5,995 bases of DNA from an uncultured Lachnospiraceae bacterium (lineage in GTDB: Bacteria > Bacillota > Clostridia > Lachnospirales > Lachnospiraceae), in the NCBI GenBank assembly GCA_937915975.1, contig CALGGL010000353.1, positions 1 through 5,995 of the forward strand, written 5' to 3'. A program made the translations under genes and the position numbers. Each line of letters starts with the position of its first letter. Position 1 is the first letter of the stretch. Under the pieces are notes generated by a model. That model ran no database searches. It saw only the letters and a program-made list of their open reading frames with translations, and was not told the DNA's origin. This document shows positions 1 through 5,936 of the stretch, piece after piece.

Positions 1-291
1 AAAGATGAAAAAGGAGAAGTAGATCCTCCAGAAAATATATATGAAATGATAAAGTTAGAAGTTTATTCTGACAGTGATGAAAAAGAAATATCATTTTTAT
101 CTGATGACTTTAATATAAATAACTTGGAAGGAAGACAAGTAATGGATGTAGATGGAAAAATATATCCATTTACTAAATCAATGAAATTAAGAAAAGGAGA
201 TCATATTGTTAAACTATACTTAAATGAAACAAAAAATACTTTTAATTTATTTTTTATTAATTTCAATACTGGTTTTATCTTCATGCGGTAA
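1..291 (+). CDS. 3' end of an unidentified gene, truncated by the left edge
   Basis: The reading frame is open from the first base to a TAA at 289-291, giving 96 visible residues. It begins KDEKGEVDPPEN and has a methionine at position 46, but nothing marks that as the true start, so the gene most likely begins outside the window. The visible part is acidic and lysine-rich with alternating polar and hydrophobic stretches, such as DGKIYPFTKSMKLRKGDHIV, which suggests a beta-rich domain. I do not recognise the family. The last 22 codons overlap the signal-peptide region of the downstream sortase gene in another frame, so the C-terminal NTFNLFFINFNTGFIFMR may be incidental. GC is about 25% over 1-240 against about 40% just downstream. 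No LPxTG-like or NPQTN-like sorting signal is visible, so there is no direct evidence that this is a sortase substrate. It could also be a decayed or recombined 3' end. Confidence 0.5.
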   Translation, partial: KDEKGEVDPPENIYEMIKLEVYSDSDEKEISFLSDDFNINNLEGRQVMDVDGKIYPFTKSMKLRKGDHIVKLYLNETKNTFNLFFINFNTGFIFMR

Positions 292-1006
292 GAAATCTGC
301 CACAAAAGAAGCTTCGGAATCCGAGCAGGAGATAACAGATAATATATCAGTTGAGATAACAACGACTGATATTCAGTCAACCACTGAAGAACCAACTACC
401 GAAGAACCAAAGGAAGAAAATCCGATAGATTTTAAGGCTTACTGGGAAATTGATAAAAATGTTTATGCTTATATAGAGATACCGGATACACGAATTTCAT
501 ATCCTGTTTTGCAAAGCGATGATGAACAGCCGGAGGATTATTATCTGGATCATAATCTTGACGGAAGTACGGGATATCCGGGATGCATCTATACGCAGAG
601 ACTTAACAGTAAGGATTTTGATGATTACAACACCATCCTTTATGGTCACAATATGAAAAATGGTGAGGGCTTCCGTGATCTGCATAAGTTCAGTGATAAG
701 GATTTTTTTGACAACAATAAATATGTGTATATTTATACACCGGATGAGCTTCTAACTTATGAGATATTTGCAGCATATGAGTTTAACGATGACCACATTA
801 TATATGCTTATGACTTTTCCAATGAAAAAGGGTATCAGGAATATATCGATATGCTTAAAAATTACGGAAGTGGATATTTTCGTGATGTGGATAGTCTGAC
901 GACCGATGACAGGATAATAACGCTTTCCACCTGTACGAGCATTGATATTAAAAGATATCTTGTTCAGGCAAAGCTGGTGGATAAGAAAGGACTATATTTG
1001 AAGTAA
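224..1006 (+). CDS. Class B sortase with lipoprotein signal peptide
   Basis: This encodes a 260-residue cysteine transpeptidase of the sortase family, which cleaves a sorting motif in secreted proteins and joins them to the cell wall or to pilin subunits. The catalytic triad is visible: His142 in LYGHNM, Cys237 in TLSTCT, and Arg244 in KRYLVQAKL. The order and spacing, with the long insert between His and Cys, fit class B. Residues 5-20 form a hydrophobic signal segment ending VLSS-Cys21, which matches a lipobox, so the protein is predicted to be lipid-anchored on the outer face of the membrane. A Thr/Glu/Pro-rich linker (about 25-66, with TTEEP twice) follows, then the catalytic domain from about 69. 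A TAA lies directly before ATG 224, so the frame cannot extend upstream, and the signal peptide supports this start. No well-spaced Shine-Dalgarno is present (AAGGAG at 194-199 is too far), so translation may be coupled to the overlapping upstream gene. No substrate gene is visible in the window. Confidence 0.9.
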   Translation: MKQKILLIYFLLISILVLSSCGKKSATKEASESEQEITDNISVEITTTDIQSTTEEPTTEEPKEENPIDFKAYWEIDKNVYAYIEIPDTRISYPVLQSDDEQPEDYYLDHNLDGSTGYPGCIYTQRLNSKDFDDYNTILYGHNMKNGEGFRDLHKFSDKDFFDNNKYVYIYTPDELLTYEIFAAYEFNDDHIIYAYDFSNEKGYQEYIDMLKNYGSGYFRDVDSLTTDDRIITLSTCTSIDIKRYLVQAKLVDKKGLYLK

Positions 1007-1101
1007 GTATGCGTTGTAATTTATGTTTACCTGTATGAATTTATGATTTGGGTTAAAGATTTAAGTAAGGAAAATTGAGTATATATTTTAATAATTTATT
1101 T

Positions 1102-1106
1102 AAGGA
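1102..1106 (+). promoter_or_regulatory. Ribosome binding site deciding the ATG 1114 start
   Basis: AAGGA lies 7 bases before ATG 1114. An in-frame TTG at 1075 also has a weak TAAGGA at 1066-1071, but with only 3-4 bases of spacing. DUF1294 homology begins just after ATG 1114, so that start is preferred. Confidence 0.6.
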
Positions 1107-1113
1107 AAAAAGA

Positions 1114-2115
1114 ATGCTTATCATATATTTTATCATAATTAACTTAATAGCCTTTATCCTTTATGGTATAGACAAGAAAAAAGCCATTAAGGATAGATTT
1201 CGAATACCGGAGCGGGTGCTGATATTTGTTGCGATAATCGGCGGTGCTTTGGGTGCATTTCTTGGTATGCACATTTTTCATCACAAGACTAAAAAGAAAA
1301 AGTTCAGTATAACTGTTCCCGTAGTTCTTGTAATCTGGATTTTGCTGGTTATCTGGGGCTTTTATCAGAATCATCATATAGTTATTACAGAGTATACCTA
1401 TCAAAATGAAAAGATAGGCGACGATTTAAACGGATATACGATAGTTCAGGTTTCGGACTTGCACAATCAGTATTTTGGATTTGACGAGAGCAGGCTCATA
1501 GATGAAATCAGAAAATGCAATCCTGATATTATCGTTGTGACAGGGGATGTGGTTGACTCTTCACATACAAATTATAAAAGGGCACTTAGCTTTATGAAGC
1601 AGGCTAAAGAAATCGCACCTGTTTATTACATAACCGGCAATCATGAGAAATGGCTTGAAGAAAAAAAGTCTGATAATATAAATGCCTTCTACGATGATAT
1701 TAAAAATGAGGGTATTAATTTCATAGACAACGAGACAGCTTACATAGATGATAAATATTATCTGATAGGGCTTTCGGATGATGAGCTTGGCAGCGGTAAA
1801 TTAGAGGAGCTTTCTAAAGAGCTTCCAAAGTATAAGCTTAAGATACTCCTTGCACATGAGCCGGCATATTATGATAATTATGTGGCATGCGGTATGGATT
1901 TGGTTATAACGGGACATGTTCATGGCGGACAGTTTGTTGTTCCGGGCAAGGGTGGATTTGTGTCACCGGAATTTGAATTTTTCCCGGAGCTTTATGAGGG
2001 CGTGCACACTTATAAAGATACTACAATGATAATAAGCAGAGGACTCGGTAACAGTGTAATTCCGTTAAGAGTTAATAATTATCCCGAGCTGGTTGTGATA
2101 AAGCTTGCGAAGTAA
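1114..2115 (+). CDS. DUF1294-metallophosphoesterase fusion membrane protein
   Basis: This is a 333-residue two-part protein. Residues 1-85 match the DUF1294 pattern: a membrane segment (about 2-18), YGIDKKKAIKDRFRIPE, a second segment (35-53) with GGALGAFLGM, then FHHKTKKKKF and a third segment (66-83). Residues about 107-333 are a calcineurin-like metallophosphoesterase of the YkuE type. Its metal-binding motifs are complete: Asp115 and His117 (SDLH), Gly144-Asp145 (TGDVVD), Asn176-His177 (GNHE), His248 (AHEP), and His268/His270 (GHVHGGQ). The catalytic domain follows the last membrane helix. With three predicted helices its side of the membrane depends on the unknown orientation; relatives of YkuE act outside the cytoplasm. 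The substrate is not deducible. YkuE-type relatives have been linked to phospholipid-related hydrolysis, but that is family knowledge, not evidence here. No convincing promoter or terminator was found in the 107-base gap after the sortase gene. The start could instead be TTG 1075, adding 13 residues. Confidence 0.88.
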   Translation: MLIIYFIIINLIAFILYGIDKKKAIKDRFRIPERVLIFVAIIGGALGAFLGMHIFHHKTKKKKFSITVPVVLVIWILLVIWGFYQNHHIVITEYTYQNEKIGDDLNGYTIVQVSDLHNQYFGFDESRLIDEIRKCNPDIIVVTGDVVDSSHTNYKRALSFMKQAKEIAPVYYITGNHEKWLEEKKSDNINAFYDDIKNEGINFIDNETAYIDDKYYLIGLSDDELGSGKLEELSKELPKYKLKILLAHEPAYYDNYVACGMDLVITGHVHGGQFVVPGKGGFVSPEFEFFPELYEGVHTYKDTTMIISRGLGNSVIPLRVNNYPELVVIKLAK

Positions 2116-2126
2116 GAGGTAAAAAA

Positions 2127-3491
2127 ATGAAGGATAACAGTATATATAAAAAGGCTCTTAAGCTTGCGGTTCCCATGATGATTCAGAGCGGAATTACCAA
2201 TGCGGTAGGGCTTGTAGACAATATAATGGTTGGAAGTCTCGGTACTGAGAGTATAACAGCTGTTTCCATAGCGGGACAGCTGATATTTGTATTTAACCTG
2301 GCTATATTCGGAGGTTTGTCGGGACCCGGAATCTACGGAGCACAGTACTTTGGACACGGTAATACTGAGGGTGTTAAAGGAATCTTCAGACTAAAATTCT
2401 GGATAGGACTTTTATGCACGATAGCCGGTGTCTTAGTATTCATTTTTGCAGGAGATGCACTTATAAGACGATATCTTACCGGTGAAGGAAATGATATTGA
2501 CCCTGTGATTACACTTAAATACAGCAGACAATACCTGGATATCATGCTCATAGGATTTTTGCCGTTTACGATAACGCAAGTTTATGCGGGAAGTCTTAGA
2601 GAAACCGACGAAAGTGTCAAGCCGATGGTCGCGGGTATAGCTTCTGTTTTTGTAGATGTGGTATTTAATTATCTTTTGATATACGGCAAATTCGGCTTGC
2701 CGAGACTGGAGGTAAGAGGTGCAGCCATTGCGACGGTTATAGCAAGATTTGTGGAGATGGGCGTTGTAGTTATATGGGCGCATAAAAGAAGTGATATACA
2801 TACCTTCCTTAAGGGTATATATAAGACTTTAAAGGTTCCTGCAGAAATGACCAAAAAGGTTTTGGCAAAAAGCTTTCCTATATTTATAAATGAGTTCCTG
2901 TGGGCGGGAGGATTAGCTTTTCTTACACAGATTTATTCAAAACGCGGACTTGATATAATTGCAGGGCTCAATATATCAAATGCAATTTGTAACCTTTTAA
3001 ATGTAGTATTTATCGCTTTGGGAAGTGCCGTAGGCATTATCATCGGACAGATGCTTGGTGCATCGGAGTATGAAAAAGCAAAGGTAAGCTCCGTTAAGTT
3101 GATGTGGTTTACGAGTGCTATATGTGTACTTTTAACAATAATATTGGTATCTATTTCGGGAGTATTTCCGAAGATATATAATACAACGGACGCAGTCAGA
3201 GATTACAGCACAAAATTTATAATAATTACGGCACTGTTTTTTCCGATACAGGGCTTTTTAAATACGCTTTATTTTACACTCCGTTCCGGTGGAAAGACAG
3301 TTATCACATTTTTATTTGATAGCGGATTTTCGTGGGTTGTATCTGTTCCTGTGGCGTATATTATATGCACATTTACGGGACTTCCGATACTTTGGATATA
3401 TGTAACGATACAGGCGCTTGATATAATTAAAGTTGTGGTTGGATATGTACTTATCAAAAAGGGGATTTGGATTACAAACTTGGTTGGTTAG
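2127..3491 (+). CDS. MATE family efflux transporter
   Basis: This is a 454-residue integral membrane protein with about 12 hydrophobic segments, the usual length and layout for MATE transporters. These export drugs, toxins or metabolites from the cytoplasm using a Na+ or H+ gradient. The N-terminal signature is clear: LKLAVPMMIQ (residues 11-20), then VDNIMVGSLGTESITAVSIA (30-49). The second half repeats the pattern with FINEFLWAGGLAFLTQIYSK, followed by NAICNLLNVVFIALGSAVGI and IGQMLGASEYEKAK. The lack of a strict drug-type signature means the substrate cannot be named. The gene starts 11 bases after the phosphoesterase stop with AGAGG (2115-2119) as ribosome binding site, so the two are almost certainly co-transcribed. 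Whether that reflects a shared function is unknown. The reading frame is intact with no sign of decay. Confidence 0.92.
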   Translation: MKDNSIYKKALKLAVPMMIQSGITNAVGLVDNIMVGSLGTESITAVSIAGQLIFVFNLAIFGGLSGPGIYGAQYFGHGNTEGVKGIFRLKFWIGLLCTIAGVLVFIFAGDALIRRYLTGEGNDIDPVITLKYSRQYLDIMLIGFLPFTITQVYAGSLRETDESVKPMVAGIASVFVDVVFNYLLIYGKFGLPRLEVRGAAIATVIARFVEMGVVVIWAHKRSDIHTFLKGIYKTLKVPAEMTKKVLAKSFPIFINEFLWAGGLAFLTQIYSKRGLDIIAGLNISNAICNLLNVVFIALGSAVGIIIGQMLGASEYEKAKVSSVKLMWFTSAICVLLTIILVSISGVFPKIYNTTDAVRDYSTKFIIITALFFPIQGFLNTLYFTLRSGGKTVITFLFDSGFSWVVSVPVAYIICTFTGLPILWIYVTIQALDIIKVVVGYVLIKKGIWITNLVG

Positions 3492-3565
3492 TGAGGAAAG
3501 CGTACATTTGACGAGCATCGTCCATCGAACCGACAGGCGAGATGGTTGAGGAAAGGAGACGGCTT
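3492..3565 (+). other. Short gap with near-direct repeat and small hairpin
   Basis: The sequence TGGTT-AGT-GAGGAAAG at the end of the MATE gene (3485-3500) recurs as TGGTTGAGGAAAG at 3543-3555, just before the DUF389 start. Between them CCATC (3522-3526) can pair with GATGG (3541-3545). A possible 13-codon frame runs from TTG 3508 to TGA 3547-3549 behind the first GAGGAAAG. I recognise no riboswitch class, and nothing here establishes function. Confidence 0.3.
3551..3558 (+). promoter_or_regulatory. Ribosome binding site deciding the ATG 3566 start
   Basis: GAAAGGAG ends 7 bases before ATG 3566. The earlier in-frame ATG at 3542 would put this strong site inside the coding region and has only a weaker GCGA-type context upstream, so 3566 is chosen. 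Confidence 0.75.
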
Positions 3566-4528
3566 ATGAAGAATACAGAATCAAAATCACAAAATAAGCA
3601 TGATAAGCTTGAAACAAAAATAGAAAAACATCACGAACGAATAGAAGAAAAAATGGAAGAGCGTAGCAAGGAACATCGTGAACGAAAGGAAGAACGTAGA
3701 GAACGCTATGAGGAGTACAAGGAATTTGTAGAGGAAAGACGTGAGGAGATAAATTCTCTCATGAGTCAAAAATCCCTTAAGGATATAATCAAGGGAGCAT
3801 TTTCCATCAAAGCGGATACTGCCGAGCCGGAGATAATCAGAGAGAGAATATTAAGCGGCGGAAAAGTCACCGGCACCAATATGGTAATCATGATGTGTGC
3901 GATTATGATTGCATCTGTAGGACTTACGGTTAATTCGACTGCCGTAATAATCGGCGCGATGCTGGTATCCCCACTTATGGGAAGCATACTTGCTCTTGCT
4001 TACGGTTCGGTAACGCGTAATCCGATTCTTTTAGAAAGACATGGTACAGGCTTTATACTTCAGATAGTTGTAAGTCTTTTTACCTCAACGATATATTTTT
4101 TGATAGCACCTATAAGTGTGGCAACACCTGAGCTACTTGCCAGAACATCACCATCCTTTTATGATGTGCTTATAGCAACCTTCGGAGGGATAGCCGGAAT
4201 AATCGGACAGACACGTGAGGATAAGTCCAACACCGTTATACCGGGTGTAGCTATCGCAACCGCACTTATGCCGCCTATATGTACCTGCGGCTTTTCGATA
4301 GCCAACGGCAACTGGGAGATGCTAAAGGGAGCGGCATATTTATTCGTTATAAACTGTTACTTTATATATTCGGCAGCAGAGGTTGTGCTTGCTGTCTTGG
4401 ATTTACCTGAAGCGGCAAAGCTGTCACCGGCTGAAAGAAAAAAATACAGAAGAAGAAAATACAGGACTACTTTTATAGTGCTTTTGCCTTGTATCGCATT
4501 TCTTTTTTCCATACATATGCAGGGGTAG
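3566..4528 (+). CDS. DUF389 membrane protein with charged N-terminal helix
   Basis: This is a 320-residue protein. Residues about 10-65 are almost all Lys, Glu, Arg and His (for example KHHERIEEKMEERSKEHRER), predicted as a long charged helix or coiled coil in the cytoplasm. A DUF389 hydrophobic domain follows from about 103. Its recognisable conserved stretches are NSTAVIIGAMLVSPLMGSI (123-141) and PGVAIATALMPPICTCGF (226-243), with several membrane helices between about 105 and 280. A basic patch, RKKYRRRKYR (291-300), precedes a final hydrophobic segment (302-315). The DUF389 family has no firmly established function; this is known only as a conserved membrane domain of bacteria and archaea. 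The Arg-Glu-Lys-rich N-terminus is not part of the DUF389 core and may be an interaction or regulatory arm. The gene lies 74 bases after the MATE gene in the same direction, so read-through transcription is possible. An alternative start at 3542 would add 8 residues. Confidence 0.85.
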   Translation: MKNTESKSQNKHDKLETKIEKHHERIEEKMEERSKEHRERKEERRERYEEYKEFVEERREEINSLMSQKSLKDIIKGAFSIKADTAEPEIIRERILSGGKVTGTNMVIMMCAIMIASVGLTVNSTAVIIGAMLVSPLMGSILALAYGSVTRNPILLERHGTGFILQIVVSLFTSTIYFLIAPISVATPELLARTSPSFYDVLIATFGGIAGIIGQTREDKSNTVIPGVAIATALMPPICTCGFSIANGNWEMLKGAAYLFVINCYFIYSAAEVVLAVLDLPEAAKLSPAERKKYRRRKYRTTFIVLLPCIAFLFSIHMQG

Positions 4529-4537
4529 ATTTTTTTA

Positions 4538-4566
4538 TTGATATTTCAGACAATATGTTTTATATT
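4538..4566 (+). promoter_or_regulatory. Predicted sigma-A-type promoter for ddh
   Basis: TTGATA at 4538-4543 and TATATT at 4561-4566 are separated by exactly 17 bases, matching the housekeeping consensus at 5 of 6 positions each. The expected transcript start is near 4573, giving a leader of about 30 bases. This suggests ddh is expressed independently of the upstream genes. It rests on sequence match only. Confidence 0.6.
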
Positions 4567-4602
4567 AATTGTGTTAAAAACTATACTAGGGAGAATATTA
4601 AA

Positions 4603-5589
4603 ATGAGTATTAGAATTGGAATTATGGGATACGGTAACCTGGGACGTGGTATAGAATGTGCGATTAAGCAAAATGATGACCTTAAGCTGGTTGCTGTATT
4701 TACAAGAAGAAATCCGGAAACAGTAAAGATTCTTACCGAGGGTGTGAGCGTATGTGCGGCTGATACCGTAACCGAGTGGAAGGACAAAATTGATGTTCTT
4801 ATTCTCTGCGGAGGAAGTGCTACCGACCTTCCAAAGCAGACACCGGAGTATGCAAAGTATTTCAATGTTATTGACAGCTTTGATACACATGCAAGAGTTC
4901 CGGAGCATTTTGCAAATGTTGATGCTTCTGCTAAGGCAGCAGGTAAGGTTGGAATAATTTCTGTAGGTTGGGATCCGGGTATGTTCTCACTCAACAGATT
5001 ATATGCAAACGCAATCCTTCCTGATGGTGCAGATTATACCTTCTGGGGTAAGGGCGTAAGCCAGGGACATTCAGATGCTATAAGAAGAATCGAGGGCGTT
5101 AAGGATGCAAAGCAGTACACAATTCCTGTGGACTCTGCTCTTGAGGCTGTAAGAGCAGGCAAGAATCCTGAGCTTAACACAAGACAAAAGCATACCAGAG
5201 AATGCTTCGTTGTACTTGAAGAGGGCGCAGATGCTGCAAAGGTAGAAAATGAAATTAAGACTATGCCAAACTACTTTGCTGATTATGATACAACAGTTCA
5301 CTTTATAAGTGAGGAAGAGCTTAAGGCAAATCATAGCGGTATACCACACGGAGGATTTGTTATCCGTTCAGGTAAGACAGGCTGGAATCTTGAGAACAAT
5401 CATGTTATCGAATACAGCTTAAAGCTTGACTCCAATCCTGAATTTACTTCATCTGTTCTTGTTGCATATGCAAGAGCTGCATATCGTCTTAACAAGGAAG
5501 GCATGAGCGGATGTAAGACCGTATTTGATATAGCACCGGCTTATTTAAGTCCAAAGAGTGGTGACGAGATAAGAGCTCATCTTCTCTAA
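4603..5589 (+). CDS. ddh: meso-Diaminopimelate dehydrogenase
   Basis: This 328-residue cytoplasmic enzyme makes meso-2,6-diaminopimelate directly from tetrahydrodipicolinate, ammonia and NADPH. It is a one-step alternative to the succinylase, acetylase and aminotransferase routes, and it feeds lysine synthesis and peptidoglycan. The length is typical of the family. The NADP-binding fold opens with GYGNLGR (residues 9-15) and FTRRN (33-37), whose arginines fit the 2'-phosphate of NADPH. CGGSATD (69-75), DSFDTHARVP (91-100), GWDPGMFSLNR (122-132) and FWGKGVSQGHSDAIRRIEGV (147-166) are hallmark Ddh segments around the cofactor and substrate sites. IPHGGFVIRSG (247-257) follows in the C-terminal part. 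The start is set by AGGGAG at 4588-4593, 9 bases before ATG 4603, and by the NAD(P)-fold beginning at residue 4. The frame is open back to 4489, but that would add 38 residues with no Ddh homology and overlap DUF389. A predicted promoter lies just upstream. Nothing looks damaged. Confidence 0.96.
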   Translation: MSIRIGIMGYGNLGRGIECAIKQNDDLKLVAVFTRRNPETVKILTEGVSVCAADTVTEWKDKIDVLILCGGSATDLPKQTPEYAKYFNVIDSFDTHARVPEHFANVDASAKAAGKVGIISVGWDPGMFSLNRLYANAILPDGADYTFWGKGVSQGHSDAIRRIEGVKDAKQYTIPVDSALEAVRAGKNPELNTRQKHTRECFVVLEEGADAAKVENEIKTMPNYFADYDTTVHFISEEELKANHSGIPHGGFVIRSGKTGWNLENNHVIEYSLKLDSNPEFTSSVLVAYARAAYRLNKEGMSGCKTVFDIAPAYLSPKSGDEIRAHLL

Positions 5590-5606
5590 ATTATATAAGG
5601 CTGCAA

Positions 5607-5860
5607 ATGTTACCATATTTGAAGTAAAAGCTGAATGATTCGTGGGTACAGGTGGTAACAAAAAAACAAAAAAATGGAAAAATGTTACCAAATTTGAAGC
5701 AAAATCGGTACGGTTGCGGGAACGGGTGGTAACAAAAAGCAAAAAAATAGAAAATTGTTACCAATTTTGAATCAAAATCAGTCCGGTTGTGGGTATGGGT
5801 GGTAACAAAAAGCCCAAAAAACTAAAATTGTTACCATTATGAGATGAAAATCGACCTGAT
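5607..5860. repeat. Tandem array of 73-75 base units with alternating inverted half-sites
   Basis: GTTACC occurs at 5609, 5684, 5757 and 5830, and GGTAAC at 5654, 5728 and 5801. The units are therefore 75, 73 and 73 bases, with a degenerate fourth copy fading out near 5860. Units two (5684-5756) and three (5757-5829) match at about 61 of 73 positions by hand count; unit one is more diverged. Each unit reads GTTACCA, a TTTGAA..CAAAATC block, a GC-richer CGGTTG.GGG..GGG block, TGGTAACA, then an A-rich tract of about 23 bases. GTTACCA and TGGTAAC are perfect 7-base inverted repeats. Across the A tract, TGGTAACAA and TTGTTACCA pair over 8-9 bases. I do not recognise a named family. It fills most of the space between ddh and the next gene. 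The long A tracts lie on the + strand, so it is not a standard rho-independent terminator for ddh. Confidence 0.85.
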
Positions 5861-5863
5861 TAT

Positions 5864-5869
5864 TATAAT
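5864..5869 (+). promoter_or_regulatory. Possible -10 element for the gene at 5937
   Basis: A perfect TATAAT is present, but the -35 region 17 bases upstream (GAGATG, 5841-5846) does not match TTGACA. If it is used, transcription would begin near 5876, placing the GACATA hairpin in a leader of about 60 bases. An activator or alternative sigma factor may be needed, or the match may be chance in AT-rich DNA. Confidence 0.3.
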
Positions 5870-5871
5870 GT

Positions 5872-5904
5872 GACATTGTGTATGTCCCCCGCGACATATT
5901 TGTC
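5872..5904. promoter_or_regulatory. Alternating GACAT/ATGTC inverted repeats upstream of the last gene
   Basis: TATGTC (5881-5886) and GACATA (5893-5898) form a perfect 6-base inverted repeat around a CCCCGC loop. GACAT (5872-5876) can alternatively pair with ATGTC (5882-5886), and GACA (5893-5896) with TGTC (5901-5904). The cluster ends 18 bases before the ribosome binding site of the next gene. It could be an operator, an RNA hairpin or a REP-like element; the sequence does not decide. Confidence 0.45.
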
Positions 5905-5922
5905 TTTGAAATATATATAAAA

Positions 5923-5928
5923 AGGAGG
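5923..5928 (+). promoter_or_regulatory. Strong ribosome binding site for the partial gene at 5937
   Basis: A perfect AGGAGG lies 8 bases before ATG 5937. It is the main evidence that the short open frame at the right edge is a real gene start. Confidence 0.8.
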
Positions 5929-5936
5929 TTAATAGC

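Noticed and set aside
1007..1113. Promoter or terminator between the sortase and phosphoesterase genes
   Set aside because: Several TTG and TAT fragments occur, but none has a usable -35/-10 pair at 16-18 bases, and no inverted repeat of useful length was found.
2433..2801. Long minus-strand open frame of 122 codons inside the MATE gene
   Set aside because: It is a shadow of an intact, clearly recognisable transporter gene and has no homologous features of its own.
3492..3560. Guanidine-II or another riboswitch between a transporter gene and DUF389
   Set aside because: There is one ACGA but no pair of short stems with ACGR loops, and no other class consensus could be matched.
4496..4536. 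Rho-independent terminator after DUF389 (run of seven T at 4530-4536)
   Set aside because: The only upstream inverted repeat is GCAT/ATGC with a 17-base loop, too weak for a terminator stem.
4489..4602. N-terminal extension of Ddh to an earlier ATG at 4489
   Set aside because: It overlaps the DUF389 3' end, has no Ddh-like sequence, contains the predicted ddh promoter, and bypasses the AGGGAG site before ATG 4603.
5545..5742. Minus-strand open frame of 65 codons across the repeat array with recurring VTF/VTT peptides
   Set aside because: The peptide similarity comes from the DNA repeat itself. The 73-base period is not a multiple of three, so the frame is not kept across units, and there is no ribosome binding site.
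5607..5860. CRISPR array
   Set aside because: The conserved parts are spread through the unit and the intervening DNA is similar between units, so there are no unique spacers. The period and the paired half-sites also do not fit, and no cas gene is nearby.
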